Of a stretch of 64,000 bases of DNA, positions 36,907 to 46,138 are shown piece after piece. Position numbers and translations under genes: made by a program. Under the pieces are notes generated by a model. It did not search any database. It was not told the DNA's origin and saw only the letters and a list, made by a program, of their open reading frames with translations. The DNA comes from Hyphomicrobiales bacterium (GTDB taxonomy: Bacteria > Pseudomonadota > Alphaproteobacteria > Rhizobiales > Kaistiaceae), in assembly GCA_017305635.1 (NCBI GenBank), contig JAFKKF010000013.1, positions 248,001-312,000 of the forward strand, in the 5' to 3' direction. How positions within the stretch are numbered: position 1 is the stretch's first letter; the number at the start of each line of letters is the position of its first letter.

Positions 36907-37284
36907 ATGGCAACGTGCGAAATCACCAGCACCGCGCCGGCCACGACCGGCGAAAGGTTCCAGCTCTTCCTCGAAGCGGCTTTCGGCCGCGCCGTGGGGA
37001 TCGTGCGGGCCGCGCGCAATCGTCGCTCGGTCGCCAAACTCCTCGAATGGGACGAGCGGATGCTGCGCGACATCGGGCTGACGCCCGGCGACGTGCATGC
37101 CGCGATGGCGCTCCGCGTGTCGGAGGATCCGTCGCGCAAGCTCGACGCGCTCTCGGCCGAGCGCCGCGCCGCCATTCGCGCCGAAGCGCGCGAGCGGCTC
37201 GAAATGTTCGGCAGCGGTTCGACCGTGAAGAGGGGCAAGGCGCGGAAGCAGCCCGGCCTCTTCTACCCGGTCCTCGACCTCTAG
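36907..37284 (+). CDS. DUF1127 domain protein
   Basis: A 125-residue basic protein. The DUF1127 core (RNRRSVAKLLEWDERMLRDIGLTPGDV) lies in the middle, flanked by an N-terminal helix containing FQLFLEAAFGRAVGIV and a charged C-terminal tail. DUF1127 proteins are small Arg-rich proteins common in alphaproteobacteria; some bind RNA and affect phosphate or nitrogen metabolism and stress responses. The start at 36907 was chosen because it begins the conserved protein. It is divergent from lysR and followed by a strong intrinsic terminator, so it is probably a monocistronic, well-expressed gene. Confidence 0.85.
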   Translation: MATCEITSTAPATTGERFQLFLEAAFGRAVGIVRAARNRRSVAKLLEWDERMLRDIGLTPGDVHAAMALRVSEDPSRKLDALSAERRAAIRAEARERLEMFGSGSTVKRGKARKQPGLFYPVLDL

Positions 37285-37321
37285 CGGAGCCGACCCAGTC
37301 CCCTGGAGGCTTCGAAACTCA

Positions 37322-37353
37322 GGCCCGCCCTCCGGGGCGGGCCCTTTTGTTTT
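37322..37353 (+). terminator. Intrinsic terminator after the DUF1127 gene
   Basis: GGCCCGCCC-TCCG-GGGCGGGCC followed by CTTTTGTTTT: a strong GC stem with a T-rich tail. It also lies at the 3' end of the convergent gshA and may serve both. Confidence 0.9.
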
Positions 37354-38726
37354 CAGTAGGCGTCGCGGCGGAAGACCTGGTCGATATCGCCATGCCAGGG
37401 GCCGGCGAAATCGGCGAGCAGGCGCTCGGCGCGCGTCTCGCCGCTCGCCACGATCTCGTCGAGCGGCGCGAGGTAGACGGTCTCGTCGGCGCCCTCGCGG
37501 TTGCGGCGGGCACGGCGGGCAAGGCCGCCGCGGGCGATGGCGAGCATTTCGCCGGCAATGTCGCGGACGGTGCGGTTGCGGAAAGGCGTCTTCAGGGCCG
37601 TGCGCGGCACGGCATCGCGGAGCGCCTGGCGCTCGTCCGCCGTCCAGTCGCGGATGAGGTCGAGGGCGGCGTCGAGAGCGACCGAGTCGTAGAGAAGGCC
37701 GACCCACAAGGCCGGCAGCGCATAGAGCATGTCGCGCGGCCCGCAATCGGCGCCGCGCATCTCGAGGTAGCTCTTCAGGCGCACCTCGGGGAAGAGCGTC
37801 GAGAGGTGGTTCTTCCAGTCCGACAGCGTCGCGCGCTCGCCCTCGAAGGGTGCGAGCTTGCCATCGAGGAGGTCGCGGAAGGAGGCGCCGGCGACGTCGA
37901 CATAATCGTCGGCGCGCTTGACGAAATACATCGGCACGTCGAGCGCCCAGTCGACATAGTGCTCGAAGCCGAAACCCTCCTCGAAGGCGAAGGGCAGCAT
38001 GCCGGTGCGGTTGCCGTCGGTGTCGCGCCAGATCTCGGCGCGCCACGAGAGGAAGCCGTTGGGCCTGCCCTCGGTGAAGGGCGAGTTGGCGAAGAGCGCG
38101 GTGACGACCGGCTGCAGGGCGAGGCCGACGCGAAGCTTCTTCACCATGTCGGCCTCGTCGGCGAAATCGAGATTCGCCTGGACGGTGCAGGTGCGGAACA
38201 TCATGTCGAGGCCATGGCCGCCGACCTTCGGCATGTAGCGCGCCATGATGGCGTAGCGCGACTTCGGCATGACCGGCGTCTCCGCCCGCGTCCACTTGGG
38301 CGAGGCGCCGAGGCCGAGGAAGCCGAGGCCGAGGGGCGCGGCGCATTCGTGCACCTGGGCGAGGTGGGCGTTCACCTCGCGGCGCGTCTGGTGGATGGTG
38401 TCGAGGGGGGCGCCGGAGAGCTCGAACTGGCCGCCCGGCTCGAGCGATATGGCGCCCATGCCGACCGGGTCGGTGAGGCCGATGACGCTGCCCTTGTCGA
38501 TGATCGGCTGCCAGCCGAGGAGGCCTTCCATCGCCTCCAGCAATTGCCGGATGCCACGCGGGCCGTCATAGGGCACGGGAGCGCAGTCGGCGACGCGGAA
38601 GCCGAACTTCTCGTGCTCGGTGCCGACGCGCCATTTGTCCTTCGGCTTGCAGCCGGAGGCGATCGCCTCGACGAGCTGGTCGCGAGATTCGATGGGCGTC
38701 GCGTCAGTGACGTCGCGTGCCGTCAT
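37353..38726 (-). CDS. gshA: Glutamate-cysteine ligase
   Basis: First enzyme of glutathione synthesis, making gamma-glutamylcysteine with ATP. The 457-residue product belongs to the alphaproteobacterial/plant type: WRVGTEHEKFGF near the N-terminus, ISLEPGGQFELSGAPL with the metal and ATP residues, MMFRTCTVQANLDF, and LKSYLEMRGADCG in the C-terminal half. It shares no strong similarity with E. coli-type GshA. It lies downstream of rsmE on the same strand with 38 bp between. This order is common in alphaproteobacteria and suggests co-transcription. Confidence 0.95.
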   Translation of the reverse strand: MTARDVTDATPIESRDQLVEAIASGCKPKDKWRVGTEHEKFGFRVADCAPVPYDGPRGIRQLLEAMEGLLGWQPIIDKGSVIGLTDPVGMGAISLEPGGQFELSGAPLDTIHQTRREVNAHLAQVHECAAPLGLGFLGLGASPKWTRAETPVMPKSRYAIMARYMPKVGGHGLDMMFRTCTVQANLDFADEADMVKKLRVGLALQPVVTALFANSPFTEGRPNGFLSWRAEIWRDTDGNRTGMLPFAFEEGFGFEHYVDWALDVPMYFVKRADDYVDVAGASFRDLLDGKLAPFEGERATLSDWKNHLSTLFPEVRLKSYLEMRGADCGPRDMLYALPALWVGLLYDSVALDAALDLIRDWTADERQALRDAVPRTALKTPFRNRTVRDIAGEMLAIARGGLARRARRNREGADETVYLAPLDEIVASGETRAERLLADFAGPWHGDIDQVFRRDAY

Positions 38727-38764
38727 TCCGTTTTCATTTTCAAAGAGGTGACCGACGGGGAAAT

Positions 38765-39580
38765 CTAGTCGCCGGCCGCGCCGTCGACAATCGCGGCGAG
38801 GGCCGCCTCTTTGCCACCGGCGGCAAGATTTTTCCAGTCCCCCAGCGCGGCCTGGACGACGGCGAGCGCGGCGACGGCGGCGGTGTCGGCGCGGAGAATC
38901 CGGGGCCCGAGCGGGATCGCCGTCACGAAGGATTGCGCGCGAAGGAGCTCGCGCTCGGCCGACGAGAAGCCGCCTTCCGGGCCGACCAGCACGGCGAGCG
39001 GCGAACGGGCGAGACCGCGCAGGATCGCGAGCGGGTCGTCGCCCGCCTCACCCTCGTCGCAGAAGACGATGCGGCGGGCGGGCTCCTCGCCGGGCCACGC
39101 TTCGATCAGCGCCTCCAGCCGCACCGGCTCGTCGATCCGCGGGATGGAGAGGATGCCGCATTGCTCGGCCGCCTCGACGGCATTGGCCTCCATGCGCTCG
39201 AGGTTGAGCTTGTGGACCTGGGTGTGCTGGGTGATCACCGGCCGCAGGCGCCCCGCGCCCATCTCCACCGCCTTCTCGACCATGTAGTCGAGGCGGGCGT
39301 GCTTCAGCGGCGCGAAGAGGTAGTGCAGGTCGAGCGGCGCGGGCTGCGGGCGCAGATTCTCGCCGATGACGAGGATGTGACGACGCCGGCCTTCCGTCGC
39401 GAGGCTCGCCCGCCATTCGCCGTCGCGGCCGTTGAAGACGAGGAGGCTCGCCCCATCGGCGAGGCGCAGGACGTTGATGAGGTAGTTGACGTGGCCGGGA
39501 TCGAGGTCGACGCGCGCGCCGGTGCCGAGGGGAGCCCGGAGGAAGAGGCGTTGGGAGGTGAAATCCTGGCGCGGCGGCAT
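38765..39580 (-). CDS. rsmE: 16S rRNA m3U1498 methyltransferase
   Basis: Methylates U1498 of 16S rRNA with S-adenosylmethionine. The 271-residue SPOUT-family enzyme has an N-terminal PUA-like region ([22 protein letters not shown]). The C-terminal knot includes [16 protein letters not shown] and [18 protein letters not shown], the SAM-binding loops. The start at 39580 has GAGGGGAAGG directly upstream; the longer frame overlaps xseA and is rejected. It is divergent from xseA with 85 bp between and upstream of gshA. Confidence 0.95.
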   Translation of the reverse strand: MPPRQDFTSQRLFLRAPLGTGARVDLDPGHVNYLINVLRLADGASLLVFNGRDGEWRASLATEGRRRHILVIGENLRPQPAPLDLHYLFAPLKHARLDYMVEKAVEMGAGRLRPVITQHTQVHKLNLERMEANAVEAAEQCGILSIPRIDEPVRLEALIEAWPGEEPARRIVFCDEGEAGDDPLAILRGLARSPLAVLVGPEGGFSSAERELLRAQSFVTAIPLGPRILRADTAAVAALAVVQAALGDWKNLAAGGKEAALAAIVDGAAGD

Positions 39581-39665
39581 CCTTCCCCTCTGCCCGCTTG
39601 CCGCGAGTCTTGCAAGGGCGAGCCCACGCTTGACCCGGGCGGCGCGAGGGCTCACCTCTTCCGCC

Positions 39666-41054
39666 ATGAACCAGCCGGCAGGCGCGAATCTCCCGGAATA
39701 TTCGGTCTCGGAAATCTCCGCGGCGGTGAAGCGCGTGGTCGAGGACAATTTCGGCTACGTGCGCGTGCGCGGCGAGATTTCCGGCTATCGGGGCCCGCAT
39801 TCCTCGGGGCACGCCTATTTCACGCTGAAGGACGAGCGCGCGCGGATGGACGCGGTCGTCTGGAAGACGACGTTCCAGCGCCTCCGCTTCAAGCCGCAGG
39901 AAGGCCTGGAGGTGATCGCCACCGGCAAGCTCACCACCTTCCCGGGCTCGTCCAAGTACCAGATCGTCATCGACGCGCTGGAGCCGGCGGGCGCCGGCGC
40001 GCTCATGGCGCTGATCGAGGAGCGGCGGAAGAAGCTCGCCGGCGAGGGTCTCTTCGACGAGGCGCGCAAGAAGGCCCTCCCCTACCTGCCGCGCATCATC
40101 GGCGTCGTCACCTCGCCGACCGGGGCGGTGATCCGCGACATCCTCCACCGCCTCGCCGACCGCTGCCCGGCGCGGGTGATCGTCTGGCCGGTCAGGGTCC
40201 AGGGCGAGACCTCGGCGGCGGAGGTCACCGCGGCGATCGAGGGCTTCAACCGCATGACCGGCCCGTCGCGGCCGGACGTGCTCATCGTCGCACGCGGCGG
40301 CGGCAGCCTCGAGGACCTGTGGAGCTTCAACGAGGAGAGCGTGGTGCGCGCGGCCGCGGCCTCGCTCATCCCGCTGATCTCGGCGATCGGCCACGAGACG
40401 GACTTCACGCTCATCGACTTCGCCGCCGACCGGCGCGCGCCGACGCCGACGGCGGCCGCCGAGATGGCGGTGCCGGTGCGCGCCGAGCTGATCGCCTCGG
40501 TCGACAGCCTGGGTGCCCGGCATCTCGGCGCGATCGCGCGGCGGATCGAGCGCGACCGGAAGGAGCTGCGCGGCGCGGCCCGCGCCCTGCCCCAGCCGGA
40601 GAGCCTCTTCGCCATTCCGCGCCGCACGTTCGACGAGCTCGCCAGCCGTCTCGGGCGCGGGCTGATCGCCAATGCGCGCGTCCACCGCGTGCAGTTCGAA
40701 CGGGCGGCGGCGCGGCTCTCGGTCGCCGGCATCGCGCAGATGGTGACGCGCTGCCGCGAGCGCGCCGGCGTGCTCGCCGACCGCGCCTACAAGGCGGTGG
40801 AGCGGCGGCTGGAACGGAAGCGCGCGCAGCTCGATTCCGTGGCCCGCGCGCTGCCGCTCGTCTCCTATCGCGACATCCTCGCCCGCGGCTTCGCGGTGGT
40901 CAGGGCAGGCGGCGTGCCGGTGCGCTCGGTGAGCGCGGTGCCGCCGGGGACCAGGCTCGACATCGAGCTCCACGACGGGCATGTCGGGGCGACGGCGGAT
41001 GGCACCGCGGGCCGCAAGAAAGCGCCGGGCGGATCGCAGGGGAGCTTGTTCTAG
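39666..41054 (+). CDS. xseA: Exodeoxyribonuclease VII large subunit
   Basis: The catalytic subunit of exonuclease VII, which degrades single-stranded DNA and aids repair. The 462-residue product begins with an OB-fold ([27 protein letters not shown]) and [21 protein letters not shown]. The catalytic core follows, with [39 protein letters not shown] and [28 protein letters not shown] long coiled-coil region comes next, and a short C-terminal domain ends with [11 protein letters not shown]. The length is at the lower end for the family. xseB is not in the window. A repeat-bearing gap of about 300 bp follows. Confidence 0.96.
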   Translation: MNQPAGANLPEYSVSEISAAVKRVVEDNFGYVRVRGEISGYRGPHSSGHAYFTLKDERARMDAVVWKTTFQRLRFKPQEGLEVIATGKLTTFPGSSKYQIVIDALEPAGAGALMALIEERRKKLAGEGLFDEARKKALPYLPRIIGVVTSPTGAVIRDILHRLADRCPARVIVWPVRVQGETSAAEVTAAIEGFNRMTGPSRPDVLIVARGGGSLEDLWSFNEESVVRAAAASLIPLISAIGHETDFTLIDFAADRRAPTPTAAAEMAVPVRAELIASVDSLGARHLGAIARRIERDRKELRGAARALPQPESLFAIPRRTFDELASRLGRGLIANARVHRVQFERAAARLSVAGIAQMVTRCRERAGVLADRAYKAVERRLERKRAQLDSVARALPLVSYRDILARGFAVVRAGGVPVRSVSAVPPGTRLDIELHDGHVGATADGTAGRKKAPGGSQGSLF

Positions 41055-41119
41055 AGGGGCCGCGAGTCCCGTGCCGCACGTCTTTGATCCGCACGAGCGG
41101 GGCGCCGGGGCGCTCTTAG

Positions 41120-41183
41120 CCTCTCCCCTGTGGGGAGAGGCCGGGTCGATCCGGCGGAAGCCGGGCCGATCCGGGTGAGAGGG
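41120..41183. repeat. Dispersed palindromic intergenic repeat, copy 8
   Basis: CCTCTCCCC-TGT-GGGGAGAGG, then CCGGGTCGATCCGG...CCGGGCCGATCCGG and GTGAGAGGG. It resembles copy 5. Together with copy 9 it occupies much of the 302-bp gap 41055-41356 between xseA and the phasin gene, in which no gene is seen. Confidence 0.72.
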
Positions 41184-41252
41184 ATCGATCGGTTCGGTAA
41201 AGAGATTTCAATCCGGCGGGCGGCACGGGATGCGGGCTGGGACGGGCGACGC

Positions 41253-41312
41253 CCCCTCACCCGCTCGCCCGGCTGAACGCCGGGCTCACGACCTCTCCCC
41301 ACCGGGGAGAGG
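41253..41312. repeat. Dispersed palindromic intergenic repeat, copy 9
   Basis: CCCCTCACCCGCTCGCCCGG, a short spacer, then ACCTCTCCCC-AC-CGGGGAGAGG. It is almost identical to copy 3 at 2685-2744, 38 kb away. Confidence 0.78.
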
Positions 41313-41356
41313 CGGGCGTTGCGAATGCCAGTCCGGATGGAACGGGCGCGCCGCCC

Positions 41357-41746
41357 CTACTTCTTCCCCTTGGGCGCCGCCTTGTCCATCGCGTCGTTGG
41401 CGGCGCGGGAGGCCATGGTGCCGAGGCTCTTGCCCTGCTCGGCCGCAGCCGCCATCTGGCGGCGGAGGAACTCCTGCTGCAGGGCGGCGACCTCCTCTAC
41501 GGTTCGGGCGCGGACGAGGTTCTGCGCCAGATCGAAGGAGGCGGCGATGTTCTCCTCCATGAAGGCCATGGTCTGGCGGTTGGCGTCGGCGACGCTGTCG
41601 CGCATGGACTTCGCGGTGCCTTCCGCCTTGGCTACCGCCTGCTGGGTCGCCTCGAGGAAGTTCTCGAAAGCCTTCTTCGCCTGCTCGACGCTCTTGTCCG
41701 CAGCCTGGCGCATTTGATCGGGGATATCGAAGGGCGTGCGCTGCAT
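41357..41746 (-). CDS. Phasin family protein
   Basis: A 129-residue amphipathic helical protein of the phasin_2 type, which coats polyhydroxyalkanoate granules or acts as a chaperone-like surface protein. The sequence is almost wholly alpha-helical with alternating Ala/Gln/Lys runs (VEQAKKAFENFLEATQQAVAKAEG, then RARTVEEVAALQQEFLRRQMAAAAEQGKSLG) and a Lys-rich C-terminus. The start at 41746 has GGAGG about 9 bp upstream; the longer frame lacks homology. It is divergent from the large histidine kinase. The acetoacetyl-CoA synthetase gene 8 kb away also points to polyhydroxybutyrate turnover. Confidence 0.88.
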   Translation of the reverse strand: MQRTPFDIPDQMRQAADKSVEQAKKAFENFLEATQQAVAKAEGTAKSMRDSVADANRQTMAFMEENIAASFDLAQNLVRARTVEEVAALQQEFLRRQMAAAAEQGKSLGTMASRAANDAMDKAAPKGKK

Positions 41747-41933
41747 CTCGGTCGGCCTCCCTGTTACCTTGATCGCGGGGCAAGGATAGGCCTTGCGCGC
41801 GGAAGGGCAATATGGCGCGATTAACCACACGCCAAGGCGCCCCTCGCGCTCGCATGGACCGCCCCGGAAACGGGCGCTATTAAGACTTTGTTAAAAATTG
41901 TGGCGACGGAAGCGGGGACGCGCGCAGAGCCTG

Positions 41934-44900
41934 ATGGACGGCAGGACCTATCCGTTTCTGGAGCTTGCCGCGCTGCCGGCGGTCGGGGCCTTGATCCTCG
42001 ACACGCGAGCCGTTTTCGTTTTTTCGGCTGACGGGCGCCACATCCTTTTCGCCAATGCTGCGGGTGCTGCGTTCCTCGAAGAGCCGCGGATGGCCGACGT
42101 GCTGGCGCGCACCTTCGCGGCGGGCAGCCCGTTCGCCCGCCATCTCGCCCGCCTCGCCAAACTCCTGCCGAGCGAGACGAGCCGCGTCGAGATGCTCCGC
42201 TTCAACCTCGGCGGCGGACCGGTGGCGCTGCCCGCCGCCTGCCGCCGCCTGAACCTTGCCGATGGCGGCCGCGCGGTGCTCGCGGTCGCCGCCGGCGAGC
42301 CGGCGCGCGAGTCCCTGGTCGCCCGCGCCGAGAAGCTCGCCGACGCCCTCGGCTCGCGCGCCTGCCTCGCCGCGATCATCGCGCCAGACGGACGCGTGCT
42401 CGCCGCCTCGGGCGGCTTCGACGACGTGACGCCGGCTTCGGCCGCCATCGACGCGCTGGTCGAGGAGGCAGGCGCCTCCGAGCGCCGCCTGGTCAAGCGC
42501 GCCCTCCCCATCGATGGTGCCAGCCGGCCGGCCGGCGTCGTGCGCTTCGAGGCGGGCACGCAGGCGCTCCGCCTGTTGCTGGTCGGACCGGAGGAGGATG
42601 CCACGGCGGCCGTCGCGGCTCCGGAGACCGCGCCTGAAGCCGTCGCGGAACCGGTGGTGGCCGAGGCGGACGTGCCGCTTGCCGGACCGCTGGAGGAACC
42701 GCCACCCGTCGCCGAACGACCCGCAGTCGAGCCGATGGCCGCTGCGGCGCCGGTACCGGAGGCGCCCGTCAGCGCGCCGGCCGTGCGCTTTCTCTGGCAG
42801 ATGGATCGCGATACGCGCTTCACCTTCGTGTCGGGCGAGCTCGCGGCGGTCGTCGGCGAGGCCAATGCCGCCATTGCCGGACGGACCTGGGACGACGTCG
42901 CGGGCCATCTCGGCCTCGACCCCGACGGAGGCATCGCCGAGGCGCTCGCCCGCCATGCGAGCTGGAGCGGCCTCGTCGGCTGGCCGATTGCCGAGCGGGC
43001 CGAACGCGTGACCGTGGATCTCACCGGCTTCGTGGCGACCGGCCTCGACCGGAGCTTCGACGGCTATCGCGGCGTCGGCAGCATCCGGCCCGACGCGCGC
43101 GAGGCGATCGCCGCGCCGGTGGTGCTCGATGCGCCCGCCGCCGGGCCGGCGGTTGCGACGGTCGCCGGTGTCGAGCGCGCCGTCGAGGGCGCGCCGCTGG
43201 AAGTGCCGGAGGCCGGGGAGCCGGCTCCCACCGAGCCGGTGGCCGCGCCGCCGGCGGTTCCCGAGGAGGCTATCGAGGAAGCCGTCGAGGGCGCGCCCCT
43301 CGAGACCGCGCCGCCGCCGACCGAAGCCCCGGAGGAACCGGAGGTACCGGCGGAGGCGCTGCCACCGCCCGAAGAGGAGATCGAGCGCGCCACCGAAGGC
43401 GCGCCGATCGAGGAGCCGCAGGCGCTCGCCACCGCGCCGGTGCCGCCGCGCCGGCCGCCTTTGGTGCTGAGCGAGGAAGACATAGACGACGCAGCGCGCC
43501 GGATCGTCGAGGAAGGCGGCCTGCCATCCGCAACAGCCGGCGGCCCGGTCGAGCTGGTCGAAGCGCCGACGAACGACGACGAAGCGCCGGCCCTGCCGCC
43601 CGCGGCCGCGGCGAGCGAAGCGCCCTCCAACGTCGTGCGCCTGCCGGCGCAGCCGGCGCGCATCCTGCCGGAGCGCCTGACGGGCAGCGAGCAGGATGCG
43701 TTCCGCCGCATCGCCGAGGCGCTCGGCGCCCGCATGAGCGCGGAACGCGAGGCCGAGGAGGACGATCTCGGCCTCCTGCCGCTCGACCTCGCCGCGCCGG
43801 CCCCCGGCCCGGCACCTGCCGTCGCGGGCGAGGTCGATACGCGCGTGCTCGACAAGCTGCCGGCGGGGCTGGTGATCTACCGCGAGCGCCGCACGCTCTT
43901 CGCCAACCGCGCGCTCCTCGACATGCTCGGCTATGCGAGCCTCGACGCCTTCGCCGCGGCCGGCGGAGCGGAGGCGGTATTCCCCGACCCGAACGACGGC
44001 GGCCCGCGCGCCGCCTTCGCCGAGGATGGCGGACCGCTGCTGGCGCTGCGCGCCGATGGCGGCACGGTGCCGGTCGATGCGCGGCTGCACGCGGTGCCGT
44101 GGGCGGGTGCGACCGCGCTGATGCTCTCGCTGATCCGCCGGCCGGAGGCGAAGGCGGAGCCGGTCACCGACCAGGCGCTCCTCGACCACCTGATCGCGGC
44201 CGAACGCCGGATCGACGAATTGCAGGCTATCCTCGACACGGCGACCGACGGCATCGTGGTGATCGACGAGGACGGCCGCATCGACAACATCAACCGCAGC
44301 GCCGAGGCGCTGTTCGGCGTCGAGGCCACCGACGTCCTCCGCCAGCCGTTCACGGACCTGCTCGCCGAGGAGAGCCGGCGGGCGGCGCTCGACTATCTCG
44401 ACGGCTTGGCCGAGAACGGCGTCGCGAGCGTCCTCAATGACGGGCGCGAGGTGATCGGCAAGGTGCCGAAGGGCGGCCTCATCCCGATGTTCATGACCAT
44501 GGGGCGGCTCGGCGACGCGCCGAAATTCTGCGCGGTGCTGCGCGACATCACGCACTGGAAGAACGTCGAGGAGGAGCTGGTCGCGGCCAAGCGCTCGGCC
44601 GAGACGGCGAATTCGCAGAAGTCGGAATTTCTCGCCCGCATCAGCCACGAGATCCGCACGCCGCTCAACGCCATCATCGGCTTTTCCGAGGTGATGATGG
44701 AGGAGCGCTTCGGGCCGGTCGGCAGCCAGCGCTACCGCGACTACCTGCACGACATCCACGTGTCGGGCACGCACATGCTCAGCCTCATCAACGACCTCCT
44801 CGACCTGTCGAAGATCGAGGCGGGGAAGATGGAGCTGGCCTTCGAGTCGGTGGCGGTCAACGAGACCATCCAGGAATGCGTCGCGCTGATGCAGCCGCAG

Positions 44901-45317
44901 GCGAACCGCGAGCGCATCATCATCCGCACCTCGCTTTCCGCCGAGGTGCCCAACGTGGTGGCCGACCAGCGGTCACTCCGCCAGATTCTCCTCAACCTCC
45001 TCTCCAACGCGGTGAAGTTCACCGGCGCCGGCGGCCAGGTGATCGTCGCCACCGCGCTCGAGGACAATGGCGAGGTGACGCTGCGCATCCGCGACACCGG
45101 CATCGGCATGTCGGAGAAGGACATTGAGACGGCGATGAAGCCCTTCCGCCAGGTCGGCCAGAAGGCGCGCGGGCGCGGCGAGGGCACCGGCCTCGGCCTG
45201 CCGCTCACCAAGGCGCTGGTGGAAGCCAATCGTGCAACCTTCGCGATCGACAGCGCGCCGAACCAGGGCACGCTGGTCAAGATCACGTTCCCGACGACGC
45301 GCGTGCTGGCGGGCTGA
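41934..45317 (+). CDS. PAS-domain sensor histidine kinase (PdhS/PleC/DivJ-like)
   Basis: A 1127-residue probable cytoplasmic histidine kinase; no transmembrane segment is evident. The N-terminal 370 residues resemble degenerate PAS repeats (ILDTRAVFVFSADGRHILFANAAGAAFL). Residues about 400-600 form a Pro/Ala/Glu-rich linker with three spaced EGAPLE-type repeats. Two PAS domains follow (LDKLPAGLVIYRERRTLFANRALLDMLGY and ILDTATDGIVVIDEDGRIDNINRSAEALF). HisKA has phosphoacceptor His905 in SHEIRTPLNAIIGFSEVM. HATPase_c has Asn1025 in NLLSNAVKF, DTGIGM and GEGTGLGL. The HisKA region FGPVGSQRYRDYLHDIHVSGTHMLSLINDLLDLSKIEAG matches cell-cycle kinases acting on DivK. ATG 41934 was chosen over a TTG at 41898. 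No response regulator is adjacent. Confidence 0.9.
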   Translation: MDGRTYPFLELAALPAVGALILDTRAVFVFSADGRHILFANAAGAAFLEEPRMADVLARTFAAGSPFARHLARLAKLLPSETSRVEMLRFNLGGGPVALPAACRRLNLADGGRAVLAVAAGEPARESLVARAEKLADALGSRACLAAIIAPDGRVLAASGGFDDVTPASAAIDALVEEAGASERRLVKRALPIDGASRPAGVVRFEAGTQALRLLLVGPEEDATAAVAAPETAPEAVAEPVVAEADVPLAGPLEEPPPVAERPAVEPMAAAAPVPEAPVSAPAVRFLWQMDRDTRFTFVSGELAAVVGEANAAIAGRTWDDVAGHLGLDPDGGIAEALARHASWSGLVGWPIAERAERVTVDLTGFVATGLDRSFDGYRGVGSIRPDAREAIAAPVVLDAPAAGPAVATVAGVERAVEGAPLEVPEAGEPAPTEPVAAPPAVPEEAIEEAVEGAPLETAPPPTEAPEEPEVPAEALPPPEEEIERATEGAPIEEPQALATAPVPPRRPPLVLSEEDIDDAARRIVEEGGLPSATAGGPVELVEAPTNDDEAPALPPAAAASEAPSNVVRLPAQPARILPERLTGSEQDAFRRIAEALGARMSAEREAEEDDLGLLPLDLAAPAPGPAPAVAGEVDTRVLDKLPAGLVIYRERRTLFANRALLDMLGYASLDAFAAAGGAEAVFPDPNDGGPRAAFAEDGGPLLALRADGGTVPVDARLHAVPWAGATALMLSLIRRPEAKAEPVTDQALLDHLIAAERRIDELQAILDTATDGIVVIDEDGRIDNINRSAEALFGVEATDVLRQPFTDLLAEESRRAALDYLDGLAENGVASVLNDGREVIGKVPKGGLIPMFMTMGRLGDAPKFCAVLRDITHWKNVEEELVAAKRSAETANSQKSEFLARISHEIRTPLNAIIGFSEVMMEERFGPVGSQRYRDYLHDIHVSGTHMLSLINDLLDLSKIEAGKMELAFESVAVNETIQECVALMQPQANRERIIIRTSLSAEVPNVVADQRSLRQILLNLLSNAVKFTGAGGQVIVATALEDNGEVTLRIRDTGIGMSEKDIETAMKPFRQVGQKARGRGEGTGLGLPLTKALVEANRATFAIDSAPNQGTLVKITFPTTRVLAG

Positions 45318-45412
45318 GTTGGTTTGTCGCAGAATTGCCGCGGAGTTGGTACAGTAGCCGTGAGAGCTGCTGGAATCGGCACGGCCGCAAGGCCTGCCCG
45401 CTGGATTTGCCG

Positions 45413-46135
45413 ATGCTGCCGAGGACCGGAATCGTCGCGTTGATGCTGGCACTCGCGTTCACCGCGAGCGCCCATGCCGCGTCGTGGCGGACCTATGTCA
45501 ACGAGCGCTTCGGCTCGACCGCCGACGTGCCCTCCGACTGGCAGGCGGGCGAGGCGCCGGCCAACGGCGACGGCCTCCGCTTCCTCTCGCCCGACGGGCA
45601 GGCCTGGATGATCGTCTCGGGCTCGTTCCAGATCGGCAGCGTCGCGGAGGCGGTCTCCATCCTCGAAGCGCCGAACGACGGCGAGCAGATCACCTATCGC
45701 CATCGCGAGACGCGCCTCGTCGTCATATCCGGGCTGAAGCGCGACCGCATCTTCTACCGGAAGGCGATCCTCTCCTGCCGCGACACGGTGTGGAACAGCA
45801 TCGCCTTCGAGTATCCGGCATCGCGCAAGCCGGTATACGACGCCCTCGTCACGCAGGCGGCGAAGTCGCTGAAGCCCGGCAAGGGCGCCGACGTCCCCGA
45901 ATGCGCCGGCCAGGCCTCGTCGAGCCGGGTCACGCTGATCTCGACGGGCATGCCGCGGAGCGCGGAGCAATCCCCGGCGCAGAGCCAGGGCGGCGGCACG
46001 TCGCGCAACACGCTCGCTTCGGCGGATGCCGGGAGCGACGCGCCGGGCGGCGAGTCGGTCAACATGAGCGCCGCGCCGACCGACCAGGACATGCAGCGCT
46101 CCGACGACGTGCAGTCCTCCCACTCCGACATGTAG
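45413..46135 (+). CDS. Exported protein of unknown function
   Basis: A 240-residue protein with a signal peptide (LPRTGIVALMLALAFTASAHA) and a globular part of about 150 residues. That part contains WRTYVNERFGSTADVPSDW, typical of proteins that start with a damaged-looking invasion-associated or PsbP-like fold, followed by GDGLRFLSPDGQAWMIVSGS. The last 60 residues are Ser/Gln/Asp-rich and probably disordered. I recognise no named family. It follows the histidine kinase on the same strand (95 bp) and could share its transcript. The start at 45413 opens the signal peptide; the longer frame has none. Confidence 0.75.
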   Translation: MLPRTGIVALMLALAFTASAHAASWRTYVNERFGSTADVPSDWQAGEAPANGDGLRFLSPDGQAWMIVSGSFQIGSVAEAVSILEAPNDGEQITYRHRETRLVVISGLKRDRIFYRKAILSCRDTVWNSIAFEYPASRKPVYDALVTQAAKSLKPGKGADVPECAGQASSSRVTLISTGMPRSAEQSPAQSQGGGTSRNTLASADAGSDAPGGESVNMSAAPTDQDMQRSDDVQSSHSDM

Positions 46136-46138
46136 GGC

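Noticed and set aside
36804..38768. A 654-codon plus-strand frame across DUF1127 and gshA
   Set aside because: gshA on the opposite strand is unambiguous and DUF1127 lies in another frame.
41880..44774. A 964-codon minus-strand open frame opposite the histidine kinase
   Set aside because: It mirrors a clearly homologous kinase; the frame is open because third codon positions are G or C.
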